Positions 1 to 9,198 of a DNA stretch of 64,000 nt are shown here, in pieces. The notes beneath the pieces are model-generated. The model saw only the letters and a list, made by a program, of their open reading frames with translations, had not been told where the DNA came from and did no database searches. The stretch comes from Pararhodobacter zhoushanensis (lineage in GTDB: Bacteria; Pseudomonadota; Alphaproteobacteria; Rhodobacterales; Rhodobacteraceae), in contig NZ_REEZ01000003.1 in the NCBI RefSeq assembly GCF_003990445.1, positions 344,635 to 408,634 on the forward strand. Reading direction: 5' to 3'. A program made the translations under genes and the position numbers. How positions within the stretch are numbered: position 1 is the stretch's first letter; each line of letters begins with the position of its first letter.

Positions 1-1
1 T

Positions 2-193
2 GCTCCCAAGCTGATCGCCGCGCTCAAGGCGGCCGGTGCGGGCGATATTCTGGTGATCTGCGGCGGGGTGATTCCCCATCAGGACTATGAATTCCTGTAT
101 CAGAACGGGGTTAAGGCCATTTTCGGCCCGGGAACCAACATTCCGAACGCGGCTCGCGACATCCTTCACTTGATCAGACAGGCGCGTTCCTGA
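2..193 (+). CDS. scpA: Methylmalonyl-CoA mutase, C-terminal end (partial)
   Basis: Only the last 63 codons lie in the window; the gene enters from the left edge. The peptide has the typical end of the cobalamin-binding domain of methylmalonyl-CoA mutases: a strand followed by glycines ([13 protein letters not shown]), then [12 protein letters not shown] and a final helix. The enzyme interconverts (R)-methylmalonyl-CoA and succinyl-CoA with adenosylcobalamin, in propionate breakdown and in the ethylmalonyl-CoA pathway. The latter fits the malyl-CoA lyase near 31.4 kb. A strong terminator follows 60 bases after the stop. A related B12 mutase such as ethylmalonyl-CoA mutase cannot be fully excluded from so short a piece. 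Confidence 0.8.
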   Translation, partial: APKLIAALKAAGAGDILVICGGVIPHQDYEFLYQNGVKAIFGPGTNIPNAARDILHLIRQARS

Positions 194-253
194 TAGGCAA
201 GGGCACGAACCTGCGACATTTGGTTGCAACCCCGGGGAGGGGGGAGCGACCCC

Positions 254-288
254 AAGGGGCGGTCAGGAGGATGACCGCCCCTTTCTTT
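254..288 (+). terminator. Rho-independent terminator after the mutase gene
   Basis: A perfect 12-bp stem (254-265 with 272-283), 6-base loop GGAGGA, then TCTTTA. It ends the mutase transcript and separates it from the next gene. Confidence 0.85.
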
Positions 289-336
289 ATGCGCCGACCC
301 CGCGCAGACTGCCGGTGCAGCACGTAGGGAGTTCTC

Positions 337-810
337 ATGACATCGAAACGACCCGTGATCGCCGCCTCGATGGCTTTAGGCATGCTCTGGTCGCTGGGGC
401 TGGTCTGGCTGGGCCGCGGGCCGGGCGATCCGGTCAACAGCATCGCCTTGGGGCTGATGCCCGGCGGGCTGATCATGGCCGCGATGATCGGGCGGCTGGC
501 GCAGCGGCGTTTCTTTGACGACGCGATCATTGACGGCCAACCCTTTGCCACCGGCTCAGGAGCCGAAATCGACCAGCGCGTCCTGAGTAACACCGCCGAG
601 CAACTGGTGCTTGCCGCCGCGCTCTGGCCCTTTGCGGGTTGGGTGCTGGGCTGGGGCTTGCTGCCCGTGCTGGGCGTCAGTTTTGCTCTGACGCGGGTGC
701 TGTTCTGGCTGGGGTATCACCTGTCACCCCCCTTGCGGGGCCTCGGTTTTGCCGCCAGTTTCTACCCCAGCGTGGTGGCCGTGCTCTGGGCACTGGTCGC
801 GCTGTCCTGA
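337..810 (+). CDS. MAPEG family membrane protein
   Basis: A 157-residue integral membrane protein with about four hydrophobic segments (roughly residues 8-25, 38-55, 88-108, 110-125, plus a C-terminal helix). The stretch around RVLSNTAEQLVLA and the later FWLGYHLSPPLRGLGF resemble the conserved loops of the MAPEG family (membrane-associated proteins in eicosanoid and glutathione metabolism). Bacterial members are usually uncharacterised and some have glutathione transferase activity. AGGGAG lies about 6 bases before the ATG. The next gene follows after only 8 bases, suggesting one transcript with the glyoxalase-like and GNAT genes. The substrate is not evident. Confidence 0.75.
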   Translation: MTSKRPVIAASMALGMLWSLGLVWLGRGPGDPVNSIALGLMPGGLIMAAMIGRLAQRRFFDDAIIDGQPFATGSGAEIDQRVLSNTAEQLVLAAALWPFAGWVLGWGLLPVLGVSFALTRVLFWLGYHLSPPLRGLGFAASFYPSVVAVLWALVALS

Positions 811-818
811 GGACTCCT

Positions 819-1433
819 ATGGCACTCTTCGATCATCTCGCCGTCGCTTGTGGCTCGCTTGCGGCGGACGCTCCGACCATCGAGGCCCTGCTCGGCGTCC
901 CATTGGAGCCGGGCGGCAAGCATGCCCAGATGGGCACGCATAACCGGCTGTTATCGCTGGGCGAGGGGGAATATTTCGAGCTGATCGCCATCGACCCCGA
1001 GGGTCAGACCCCCGACCGCCCGCGCTGGTTTGCGATGGACAGTTTCGACGGCCCGCCCGCCGTGCGCAACTGGATCCTGCGCTGTGACGACATGGCCGAG
1101 ACATTGGCACAGGCGCCAATGGGCACCGGCACGCCGGTCCCGTTTCGCCGCGACGCGCTGACCTGGGAATTTGCCCTGCCAGACAGCGGCGTGCTGCCCT
1201 TCGACAATTGCGCCCCGGCGCTGATCGCCTGGGGGCCGGGTGTGCCGCATCCGAGCACACGCCTGCCTGATCGCGGTGTGCGGCTGGTGGCGCTGACGCT
1301 CAGCCACCCGCGCGCCTCGGTCTTGCAGGCGGCGCTGGCACCGCTGATCGACGATCCTCGGGTCACAGTGATTACGGGGGCGCCGGGGATCTCGGCGACC
1401 TTCGATACACCAAGTGGGCGCAAGACGCTGTGA
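819..1433 (+). CDS. VOC-superfamily (glyoxalase-like domain) protein
   Basis: 204 residues starting FDHLAVACGSL, the usual first beta-alpha unit of the glyoxalase-like domain type often annotated Glyoxalase_3. The pattern of a metal-like His near the N terminus and an EYFELIAIDP strand fits that family. The open frame extends upstream, but the ATG at 819 lies 8 bases after the preceding stop with GGACTC before it and gives the expected N terminus. Its end overlaps the next gene. Family members are vicinal-oxygen-chelate folds of mostly unknown substrate, so the reaction cannot be named. Confidence 0.75.
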   Translation: MALFDHLAVACGSLAADAPTIEALLGVPLEPGGKHAQMGTHNRLLSLGEGEYFELIAIDPEGQTPDRPRWFAMDSFDGPPAVRNWILRCDDMAETLAQAPMGTGTPVPFRRDALTWEFALPDSGVLPFDNCAPALIAWGPGVPHPSTRLPDRGVRLVALTLSHPRASVLQAALAPLIDDPRVTVITGAPGISATFDTPSGRKTL

Positions 1434-1906
1434 TGATCCGGCCCGCCGTTCCCGGCGATGCGCCGGCCATCGCGGGTTTCTGGAACCCGTTGATTCGCGA
1501 CACAGTGGTGACCTTTTCGCCGCTTGAACGCTCGCCCGACGAGATCATCGCGATGATCACACAGAAGCAGGTCTTTGTCGTCGCCGACCCGGGCGACGGC
1601 CCGGTGGGTTTTGCCACCTACGCGCAATTCCGCAGCGGTCCCGGCTATGCCTTTGCGCAGGAACACACCATCATCCTGTCGCCTCAAGCCAACGGCAAGG
1701 GCGTGGGCCGGGCGCTGATGGCGGCGATCGAGGGGATCGCGCGCGACCACGGCCACCGTGCCATGATCGCCGGGGTCAGTGGCTCGAACCCGGCAGGCAT
1801 CGCGTTTCACGCGGCGATTGGCTATTTGGAGGTCGGCCGCCTGCCGCAGGTCGGCTGGAAACTGGGCAGCTGGCACGATCTTGTGCTGATGCAGAAAATG
1901 TTGTGA
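1433..1906 (+). CDS. GNAT family N-acetyltransferase
   Basis: About 157 residues with an acetyl-CoA-binding GNAT fold: IRPAVPGDAPAIAGFWN at the start, strand VGFATYAQFR in the middle, and a phosphate-binding loop region near QANGKGVGRALM (motif A, Q/R-x-x-G-x-G/A-like). The downstream ISGSNPAGIAFHAAIGY-like segment is typical of phosphinothricin/methionine-sulfoximine acetyltransferase relatives, but the substrate is unproven. The ATG at 1433 overlaps the stop of the glyoxalase-like gene by one base. A GTG one codon earlier (1430) is an alternative start. Translational coupling in a three-gene unit is likely. Confidence 0.85.
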   Translation: MIRPAVPGDAPAIAGFWNPLIRDTVVTFSPLERSPDEIIAMITQKQVFVVADPGDGPVGFATYAQFRSGPGYAFAQEHTIILSPQANGKGVGRALMAAIEGIARDHGHRAMIAGVSGSNPAGIAFHAAIGYLEVGRLPQVGWKLGSWHDLVLMQKML

Positions 1907-1949
1907 TCGTCGCATGTTCAAACCGCGCGCGCGCGGCTAGAATGATCGC

Positions 1950-2633
1950 ATGTCACTCTGGACCCGGATCACCGATGCAATTGAGGCTCTGCGCACGGGC
2001 GAACCGCTCAGCGCCGTGTTTGACCGCCTGCGCCAGCGCCCTGAGCGCACGGTCGCCTTTACCATCGGTGTGATCGCGCTGGGGGCCAAGCTGGCCAAGG
2101 CTGACGGCACCGTCACAAAGGGTGAGGTCGCGGCTTTCCGCGCCGTGTTCACCATCCCGCCCGAAGATGAACCCAGCGCCGCCCGCGTCTTCAATCTGGC
2201 GCGGCAGGACGTGGCCGGGTTTGACGCCTATGCGCGCAAGATCGCCGGGCTCTTTCCGCCGGATGATCCGGTGCTGCGCGATCTGATGGAGGGGCTGTTC
2301 CACATCGCGCTGGCCGATGGGGATTTCCATCCGGCCGAGGATGCGTTCCTGCGCGAGGTTGCCGGCATCTTCGGGCTGGGTGAGGCGTATTATCGCTCGA
2401 TGCAGGCGCGGTTTGTGCCGGGTGCCAGCCCCGACCCACTGGATCTGCTGGAACTGCCACAGGATGCCACGCTGGATCAGGCCCGCGCCGCGTTCCGGCG
2501 CATGGTGCGCGAAACACACCCCGATCAGCTGCGCGCGCGGGGGGTGCCGGACGAAGCGGTGCGTCTGGCCGAAGAGCGGCTCAAGGCGCTCAACAGCGCC
2601 TGGGAAGAGGTGCAGCAACGACACGCGGCCTGA
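1950..2633 (+). CDS. DjlA-like protein with TerB-type and C-terminal J domains
   Basis: 227 residues. Residues about 35-150 form a helical, acidic TerB/DjlA-like region with the repeated pattern 'KADGTVTKGE' and 'ADGDFHPAED', typical of metal-binding TerB folds. The C-terminal 65 residues are a J domain with the HPD motif (RETHPDQL) that stimulates the ATPase of DnaK-type chaperones. Escherichia coli DjlA has an N-terminal membrane helix; none is obvious here, so a soluble co-chaperone is more likely. A small secreted protein gene follows 13 bases later. Confidence 0.85.
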   Translation: MSLWTRITDAIEALRTGEPLSAVFDRLRQRPERTVAFTIGVIALGAKLAKADGTVTKGEVAAFRAVFTIPPEDEPSAARVFNLARQDVAGFDAYARKIAGLFPPDDPVLRDLMEGLFHIALADGDFHPAEDAFLREVAGIFGLGEAYYRSMQARFVPGASPDPLDLLELPQDATLDQARAAFRRMVRETHPDQLRARGVPDEAVRLAEERLKALNSAWEEVQQRHAA

Positions 2634-2646
2634 AGGGGAGGGGATC

Positions 2647-2928
2647 ATGCACACACGCGCGATGATACTGGCACTGCTGGTCAGTCTGGGCACACCGGCC
2701 GTGGCGCAGGAGGCGGACGAACCCGGGCGGCTGGATCAGCTGTTTTCCGACATGCTGGGTGCGATTGACCCGTGGATGCGTGAACTGAGCGCTATGCTGG
2801 GCGATCTGTCCGGCTGGCACGCGCCCGAGGTGCTGCCCAACGGCGATATTCTCATCCGCCGCCGGCACGAGGATCAAGCGCCTTCAGAGCCTTCCGTCGA
2901 GGGTTCGGACGGCAGCTTGGAGCTGTGA
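2647..2928 (+). CDS. Small secreted protein of unknown function
   Basis: 93 residues with a Sec signal peptide (hydrophobic core ILALLVSLGTPAVAQ, cleavage likely after AVAQ). The mature part is acidic and helical (LDQLFSDMLGAIDPWMRELSAMLGDL) with a short C-terminal tail. AGGGGAGGGG before the ATG is a strong ribosome-binding site and decides the start. Similar proteins in Rhodobacterales are sometimes labelled 'AAA+ family ATPase', but no nucleotide-binding motif is visible. Its last 55 bases overlap the convergent ppx gene. Confidence 0.7.
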   Translation: MHTRAMILALLVSLGTPAVAQEADEPGRLDQLFSDMLGAIDPWMRELSAMLGDLSGWHAPEVLPNGDILIRRRHEDQAPSEPSVEGSDGSLEL

Positions 2929-4484
2929 TTGCGCGCAACGCGCAGGTTGGTGGTCACGCCCAAGGTCTTGGCCAATGCCGCAAAGCGCTGTGCGGCAACC
3001 TCGCCGAAGAGATCCTTGCGCTCGGGTTGCAGGATCAGCTCCAGCACCTTTTTCTTGGGGAAGTAGCGTAGCTCACCTGCCGCTTGCGGTCCGGCCAGCG
3101 AGAACATCGCGCCAAAGCGCATGGCCTTGCCCAGCATGATCGCGTGGCGGATTTCTTCTTCGTCCAACAGAGTCAGCAACGGCGTGATCCGGCTGTCCGC
3201 GCCCGGCGATTTATAGCGGTTCATCAGCGCCAGACCTAAGTAGACCCGGCCCTTGTGATCCAGCCCGCCCAGATTGGCCCGCGTCGCCGTGTCAAAACAG
3301 CTTTCCGACCGGTAATCGGGGTGCGCGCGCCAATTCACATCATGCAGCAGGCAGGCCGCTTTGATCAGGCGCAGCCGCTCGTCCGAGACATTGCGGTACA
3401 GCGGCATCAGGAATTCATACAGCGCACGCCCAAAGCCCGGCATCCGCGCGTTGGTCGATTCCAGATGGCGACCGGCCTCGATCAACGGATCGCGGGCGCG
3501 CAACTCGTCGGGCATCTGTTCGAACAGGATGCCTTCACGGATGCCATAGCTTGAAATGAAGATCTCTTTGGGCCGGAAGATCGTCAGCATCTGGCGCAGC
3601 ACCACTGTCGCCAATGGCACCAGCGCGATGCGCTCGGGTGAGGTGCCGGTCTTGTTGCGCAGGGTTTTCAGATCCTGCGTCGCCAGCCAGTCGATGGTCT
3701 TGCGGATCGACTTGGGCGTCATCTGGTATTCATGCAGCACGGTCAGCGGATAGCCGCGCCGCTCCATGTCCAGCCGGGCGAGGGCCCGCCACGACCCGCC
3801 GACCAGATAGAGCGCGTGGTGATCGGCGCCGACCTCTTCGCGCAGCTGTTTCAGCGTCTTGGAAATATGGTCGTGCAGACCCTTCTTGCCACCGGTGACC
3901 TGTTGCAGCCGGAACGGCCCCAGCGCCGAACTGACACGGCGGCCCACGGTGTTGTCGCCGATCTCGGCCAGCTCCATCGACGAGCCGCCGATGTCGCACA
4001 CCAGCCCCCGTGCGCCGGGCCAGCCCAGCAGCACGCCCTGCGCCGACAGCCGGGCCTCTTCGGTGCCGGGGATGATCATCATCTCGATGCCGGTGGCGGC
4101 CTCGACCTCGGCCTTGAAGTCTTCGCCGTCCTCGGCCTCGCGCACGGCGGCGGTGGCCACCACCGTCATGCTGGTCAGCGCCATGTCGTCGGCCAGCAGT
4201 GCAAAGCGCTTGATCGCCGCCAGCGCGCGGGCGCGGCCTTCGGCGTTCAGGCGTCCGGTATCGGTTAGCCCACGGCCCAGACCGCACAGGATCTTTTCGT
4301 TGAAGAAATACGCAGGCGAGCGGGCAGCACCGTCAAACACCACCATCCGCACCGAGTTCGAGCCCACGTCGATCACCCCCACCCGGTCAAGGTGGCGCAT
4401 GGCGTCATCGTCAAACAGGGGTGTCCCGCCGAAATAGCCACGGACGGGGGTCGGGGTGGTCATGGGTTCGTTACCGTCTTCCAT
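2874..4484 (-). CDS. ppx: Exopolyphosphatase of the Ppx/GppA family
   Basis: 536 residues. The N-terminal ASKHA ATPase-like fold is clear: VGVIDVGSNSVRMVVFDG (phosphate 1 loop), later GLVCDIGGSSMEL (phosphate 2 loop). The longer C-terminal part (HDVNWRAHPDYR) has an HD-like helical domain as in alphaproteobacterial Ppx. It should hydrolyse terminal phosphates of polyphosphate, possibly also pppGpp. The frame runs 37 codons further upstream, but ATG 4484 has AGAGGA 5 bases before it. It lies 107 bases downstream of ppk, on the same strand. The last 55 bases overlap the convergent secreted-protein gene. Confidence 0.9.
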   Translation of the reverse strand: MEDGNEPMTTPTPVRGYFGGTPLFDDDAMRHLDRVGVIDVGSNSVRMVVFDGAARSPAYFFNEKILCGLGRGLTDTGRLNAEGRARALAAIKRFALLADDMALTSMTVVATAAVREAEDGEDFKAEVEAATGIEMMIIPGTEEARLSAQGVLLGWPGARGLVCDIGGSSMELAEIGDNTVGRRVSSALGPFRLQQVTGGKKGLHDHISKTLKQLREEVGADHHALYLVGGSWRALARLDMERRGYPLTVLHEYQMTPKSIRKTIDWLATQDLKTLRNKTGTSPERIALVPLATVVLRQMLTIFRPKEIFISSYGIREGILFEQMPDELRARDPLIEAGRHLESTNARMPGFGRALYEFLMPLYRNVSDERLRLIKAACLLHDVNWRAHPDYRSESCFDTATRANLGGLDHKGRVYLGLALMNRYKSPGADSRITPLLTLLDEEEIRHAIMLGKAMRFGAMFSLAGPQAAGELRYFPKKKVLELILQPERKDLFGEVAAQRFAALAKTLGVTTNLRVARNHSSKLPSEPSTEGSEGA

Positions 4485-4591
4485 GGCCTTCCTCTTCGAT
4501 CTGGGGCGGCTGCTTGCATTTAGTCGGCGCTGCGGCGCGGCGTCAACCGCGCCTTCCGACATTCCTACCGCGTCAGTCAGATCCAAAGGGG

Positions 4592-6778
4592 TCACTCGGG
4601 CCCATGCGCCAATTCGGGAACGTCATGCGCCCCGGCCGAGCCGCGACCAGAAAGCGACGGGTTCTCCATGAAGAAGCGGTGACAGCTGAACATCGGCCGA
4701 TCCTCGGCCCCGACATCCGGCGTGGCGCGCAGATAGCGGCCGTTGCCGTCCAGTATCCAGCTTTGTGCCTCGTCAAAATTGTTCGCGGCCATGATCTGAC
4801 TGACGATCTGCGCCTTCACCGTGGCGTTCTTGATCTCGACCAGCGTCTCGACCCGGCGCAGCAGGTTGCGCCCCATCCAGTCCGCCGAGGACATGAAGAC
4901 CCGCGCGTGTTCCGACGGTAGCCCGTGGCCCGAGCCGAAACAAACGATTCGCGAGTGCTCAAGGAAGCGGCCAACGATGGACTTGACCCTGATGTTTTCC
5001 GAAAAGCCCTTGATGCCGGGCCGGATCGCACAGATCCCGCGGATCACCAGACTGATCTGCACCCCCGCCTGACCCGCCGCATAAAGCGCGTCGATGACGT
5101 CAGGATCGACGACCGAGTTCATCTTGGCCCAGATCTGCGCAGGCCGTCCGGCGCGGGCGTGATCGGCCTCGCGCGCGATCAGCTCGATCAAACGGTCTTT
5201 CAGCGAGATCGGCGAAATCGCCAGATTCTCCAGCATCTCGGGCTGCGCATAGCCGCTCAGATAGTTGAACACCCGCGCCGCGTCGCGCCCCAGTGCGGGC
5301 TCACAGGTGAACAGGCTGAGGTCGGTGTAGATGCGCGCGGTGATCGGGTGATAGTTGCCCGTGCCCCAGTGCGTATAGGTGACCAGCTTGTCCCCTTCAC
5401 GCCGGACCACCGCCGAAATCTTGGCGTGGGTCTTGTAGTGGATGAAGCCGTAAACGACATGCGCGCCCGCCCGTTCCAGACGGCGCGACTGGCGGATGTT
5501 GGCAGCCTCGTCAAAGCGGGCTTTCAGCTCGACAAAGGCGGTGACGGATTTGCCTGCCTCGGCCGCTTCGCACAGCGCGTCAACGATCGGGCTGTCGCGC
5601 GACGTGCGGTAGAGCGTCTGCTTGATCGCCAGCACGTTGGGGTCGATGGCGGCCTGCTTGAGGAAGCGCACCACCATATCGAACGTCTCGTAGGGGTGGT
5701 GCAGCAGCATGTCCTTTTGGCGAATCGCCGCGAACATGTCGCCGTCGTGGTCCTGGACACGCTCGGGCACGCGCGGGCTGAACGGCGGCCATTGCAGATC
5801 GCGCCGCCCGTCGACCACCAGTTCCTTGACGTCGGACATGCCGACCAGCCCGTCCAGTTCGATCACCTCATCGGGGGTGACACCCAGTTCATGCATGATC
5901 AGCGCGCGGAGCGACGGTTCGGCCCCGGCGGTCAGGGTCATGCGGACCACTTCGCCCCGGCGGCGGCGTTTGAGCGCGACCTCGAACTCGCGCACCAGAT
6001 CCTCGGCCTCTTCCTCGACCTCCATGTCCGAATCGCGCAGCACGCGGAAGGCACAGGAATTACGGACGACATAGCCGGGGAAAAGGGCGTGCAACTGGTC
6101 GAGCAGCAGCTCTTCCAGTGGCAAGAAGCGGTAGGCCAGCCCCTCGGCGGGCAGGCGGATGAACCGGTCGATCTGCTGCGGCACCGGCAGCAGGGCGCTG
6201 CGGCGCAACCCGTCGGCCTTGCGCTCGATGGTCAGGGCCAGACAGAAACCGGCGTTCGGGATGAACGGGAAGGGGTGCGCCGGGTCGATGGCCAGCGGCG
6301 AGAGCATCGGGAAGACATTGGACAGGAAATATTCGTCCAGAAAGGTCCGATCCTGCGGCGTCAGCGCCTGCCGGTCGAGGATGAACATGTTCTCCTCTTC
6401 CAGCTTGGCGCGCAGCACGCCGAAGGTTTCCTGCTGGTTGGACAGCAGTTGCCGCGCGTCCTCGTTGATCTGGTCGAGTTGTTCTTGCGGCGTCAGGCCA
6501 TCGGTCGAGGGCGTGGTGTTGCCCGCCCGGTACAGCTCGCGCAGGCCCGCGACGCGGACGGTATAGAACTCGTCCAGATTGGTCGCCGAGATCGACAGGA
6601 ACCGCACCCGTTCCAGCAGCGGCACGCGGGGGTTTGACGCCTCATCCAGCACCCGCCAGTTGAACGCGACCCAGGACAGCTCACGGTTGAAAAACCGCGC
6701 AGGCGAGGCCGGGTCAAACCCCTCAGGAGGGTCGATCGGATCGGGGAACGGGCCGTGGAGGAAATCTGAGGTGCTCAT
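4592..6778 (-). CDS. ppk1: Polyphosphate kinase 1
   Basis: About 728 residues, usual length for Ppk1. RFFNRELSWVAFNWRVLDEA marks the N-terminal domain, and HYKTHAKISAVVRR with the later THWGTGNYH carries the autophosphorylated histidine region of the two C-terminal phospholipase-D-like domains. It reversibly makes polyphosphate from ATP. GGAG lies 5-6 bases before the ATG at 6778. An in-frame ATG at 6826 would add 16 residues and overlap the hdaA stop as ATGA, so coupling with hdaA is possible and the start is uncertain. Confidence 0.93.
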   Translation of the reverse strand: MSTSDFLHGPFPDPIDPPEGFDPASPARFFNRELSWVAFNWRVLDEASNPRVPLLERVRFLSISATNLDEFYTVRVAGLRELYRAGNTTPSTDGLTPQEQLDQINEDARQLLSNQQETFGVLRAKLEEENMFILDRQALTPQDRTFLDEYFLSNVFPMLSPLAIDPAHPFPFIPNAGFCLALTIERKADGLRRSALLPVPQQIDRFIRLPAEGLAYRFLPLEELLLDQLHALFPGYVVRNSCAFRVLRDSDMEVEEEAEDLVREFEVALKRRRRGEVVRMTLTAGAEPSLRALIMHELGVTPDEVIELDGLVGMSDVKELVVDGRRDLQWPPFSPRVPERVQDHDGDMFAAIRQKDMLLHHPYETFDMVVRFLKQAAIDPNVLAIKQTLYRTSRDSPIVDALCEAAEAGKSVTAFVELKARFDEAANIRQSRRLERAGAHVVYGFIHYKTHAKISAVVRREGDKLVTYTHWGTGNYHPITARIYTDLSLFTCEPALGRDAARVFNYLSGYAQPEMLENLAISPISLKDRLIELIAREADHARAGRPAQIWAKMNSVVDPDVIDALYAAGQAGVQISLVIRGICAIRPGIKGFSENIRVKSIVGRFLEHSRIVCFGSGHGLPSEHARVFMSSADWMGRNLLRRVETLVEIKNATVKAQIVSQIMAANNFDEAQSWILDGNGRYLRATPDVGAEDRPMFSCHRFFMENPSLSGRGSAGAHDVPELAHGPE

Positions 6779-6822
6779 AACGCTCCGATATCCCGGAATT
6801 GCGACAGTTTGGTGATGGTCGC

Positions 6823-7533
6823 TCATGATGCCGCGTCTGGGTCGGGATTGTCGAGATCCTCGGCCAGAACTTGTCGCGCAAGATCACGGGTGATGCGGCG
6901 CTTGGTTTGCAGCCCCAGCCGGTCAAGCCGGGCGACAACGTCACCGGCAGCGGCCAGAGAGCGCTCCATCCGGCTGAGTAGGAAGTCGATCAGCGCAGGC
7001 TCGACCCGCAACTGGCGGTCGGTGAACAGTTTGACCAGCACGGCGGCCAGCAGCCCCTCATCCGGTTCGGCCAGCGCTGGATGCGCGGCGGCGGACAGAC
7101 GCGAGACCAGATCGGGCAGCAGCAGACCCCAGTCGCGCACCGGCACCGGCGCGGTCAGCAACAATTGCCCCTTGCCGCGCAAGTGGTTGACCAGATGGAA
7201 AAGCGCCTCTTCGCCCGGTGTTTGCGCCAGTTTCTGGGCGTCGTCGATCACCACGCAGCGAGGGGCTTCTTCGGACAGAAGGGCGGGCAGTGTATCGACC
7301 AGCGTCTCGGGTGTCTGCCAATGGGCGCCAACCCGCGCGGCCCAGACATGGGCCAGATGCGTCTTGCCCGAACCGGGGGGGCCGATCAGCACGGTCAGCC
7401 CGGCGGGCAATCCGCGCGGGTCGTCCAGCGCCGCCAGCGCGGTCGCGTTCGAGGGCGCGACAAGGAAATCCTCGCGCCCCATGGCCGCCGCGCTGGGCAG
7501 CGCGAGCGACAGTTGTTCGACGGGTTTAACCAC
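6823..7533 (-). CDS. hdaA: DnaA regulatory inactivator HdaA
   Basis: 236 residues, a DnaA-domain-III-like AAA+ protein without a DNA-binding domain. Visible motifs: beta-clamp-binding hexapeptide QLSLAL at residues 7-12, Walker A GPPGSGKT near 47-54, Walker B CVVIDDAQKL near 92-101. HdaA bound to the DNA-loaded sliding clamp stimulates ATP hydrolysis by DnaA and so prevents re-initiation. It overlaps the transporter gene upstream by 8 bases and its stop overlaps the longest ppk start by 4 bases, implying one operon. Confidence 0.92.
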   Translation of the reverse strand: MVKPVEQLSLALPSAAAMGREDFLVAPSNATALAALDDPRGLPAGLTVLIGPPGSGKTHLAHVWAARVGAHWQTPETLVDTLPALLSEEAPRCVVIDDAQKLAQTPGEEALFHLVNHLRGKGQLLLTAPVPVRDWGLLLPDLVSRLSAAAHPALAEPDEGLLAAVLVKLFTDRQLRVEPALIDFLLSRMERSLAAAGDVVARLDRLGLQTKRRITRDLARQVLAEDLDNPDPDAAS

Positions 7534-8644
7534 GGGGATCGGGCTGATCCGCTACGCGCGGTGCGCTGACACGGACGTTGCGCCGACCGGCGGATTCGGT
7601 GCCCTCATAAAGCGAGCTTTCCTGATACACCTCGGTGGCATGGCGTACCATGACGCCGATGGCGGCAGCGACCGGTACAGCGACCAGCATGCCGACAAAG
7701 CCAAACAGCGCGCCAAACACGCTGAGGGCCAGAATCAGCCAGACCGGGTGCAAGCCTACCGATTTGCCCACCAGTTTGGGCGTCAGCACGTTGCCCTCGA
7801 TCGCCTGCCCGCCAATATAGACCGCGGCGACAAGTCCGACCTGCACCCAATCGCCCCAGAACTGCACCAGCCCCAGACCCAGCGCCAGCGTGCCGCCGAC
7901 CAGCGCGCCGACATAGGGGATGAAGGTGATCAGCCCGGTGATCGCCCCGATCACCAGCCCGAATTGCAGCCCCACCAGCCCCAGTCCGACGGCGTAGTAA
8001 ACGCCCATGACCAGACAGACGGTGCCCATCCCGCGCACGAAAGCGGCGACGGTACGGTCGATTTCCGAGGCCAGACGCCGGATCACCGGGGCGTGGTCAC
8101 GTGGCAGAAGTTCGTCGATGCGCGCGACCATATGGTCCCAGTCGAGCAACATGTAGAACGCTACCACCGGCACCACGACAATCAGCAGCACGATGTTGAG
8201 CACCGAGGCCGCCGAGCCCAGAATCGCCTGCGCCAGTTCACCGCCGCGCGACTGAACCGCTTCGCCCAGCGAGGCCAGCGACTGACGCAGGGTCGAATTC
8301 TCGTCCATCAGCGACGGGAAACGATCGGTCAGCAGATCGGTCAGCTGGGTTGTCCGCTCGGGGATCGAGGTGAACAGCGCCTGCAACTGCTGCGCCAGCG
8401 TCGGTACGATCAGCAGGATGCCGAGCACGAAGATCAGCGTCGCGCCCAGCGAGATGGTCACCGTCGCAGCGGTACGCCCCATGCCCAGCCTTTCCAGCCG
8501 GTCAGCGACCGGATCAAGGAAATAGGCCAGCGTCATGCCCAGCACGAAGGGCAGCAGCACATCGCCCAGAAACCAGAGCACCAACACCAGAAGGGCCGCA
8601 AAGACCCCCCAGAACTGCAACTGGCGTCGGACAGGCAGGGCCAT
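7526..8644 (-). CDS. AI-2E family transporter (PerM-like)
   Basis: 372 residues with about eight membrane helices: two hydrophobic hairpins at the start (WGVFAALLVLVLWFLGDVLL), a soluble helical middle (residues about 90-140), then the conserved C-terminal block with GLITFIPYVGALVGG and PVWLILALSVFGALFGFVG. This is the family once named for autoinducer-2 export; members also act as antiporters or have no known substrate. It lies 3 bases after the ferredoxin gene and overlaps hdaA, so it is co-transcribed. Confidence 0.88.
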   Translation of the reverse strand: MALPVRRQLQFWGVFAALLVLVLWFLGDVLLPFVLGMTLAYFLDPVADRLERLGMGRTAATVTISLGATLIFVLGILLIVPTLAQQLQALFTSIPERTTQLTDLLTDRFPSLMDENSTLRQSLASLGEAVQSRGGELAQAILGSAASVLNIVLLIVVVPVVAFYMLLDWDHMVARIDELLPRDHAPVIRRLASEIDRTVAAFVRGMGTVCLVMGVYYAVGLGLVGLQFGLVIGAITGLITFIPYVGALVGGTLALGLGLVQFWGDWVQVGLVAAVYIGGQAIEGNVLTPKLVGKSVGLHPVWLILALSVFGALFGFVGMLVAVPVAAAIGVMVRHATEVYQESSLYEGTESAGRRNVRVSAPRVADQPDPRG

Positions 8645-8647
8645 GGA

Positions 8648-9049
<402 letters not shown>

Positions 9050-9198
9050 TTACCAGACATGCGCGCCGGGCGCTTCGCCGCAAAATCGTGCGGCAAGCGC
9101 CCGCTGCCCGCCGTTTCCTTGCCCGGAAAATGCCCGCTTTCAGCGGCAGATTGGGGGCAACAATAGAAACAATGCGCCGAATCGGTGCCCGGGGTCTC

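Noticed and set aside
4925-6637. A 570-codon plus-strand frame opposite ppk
   Set aside because: Antisense shadow of the clear ppk gene; no motif or ribosome-binding site.
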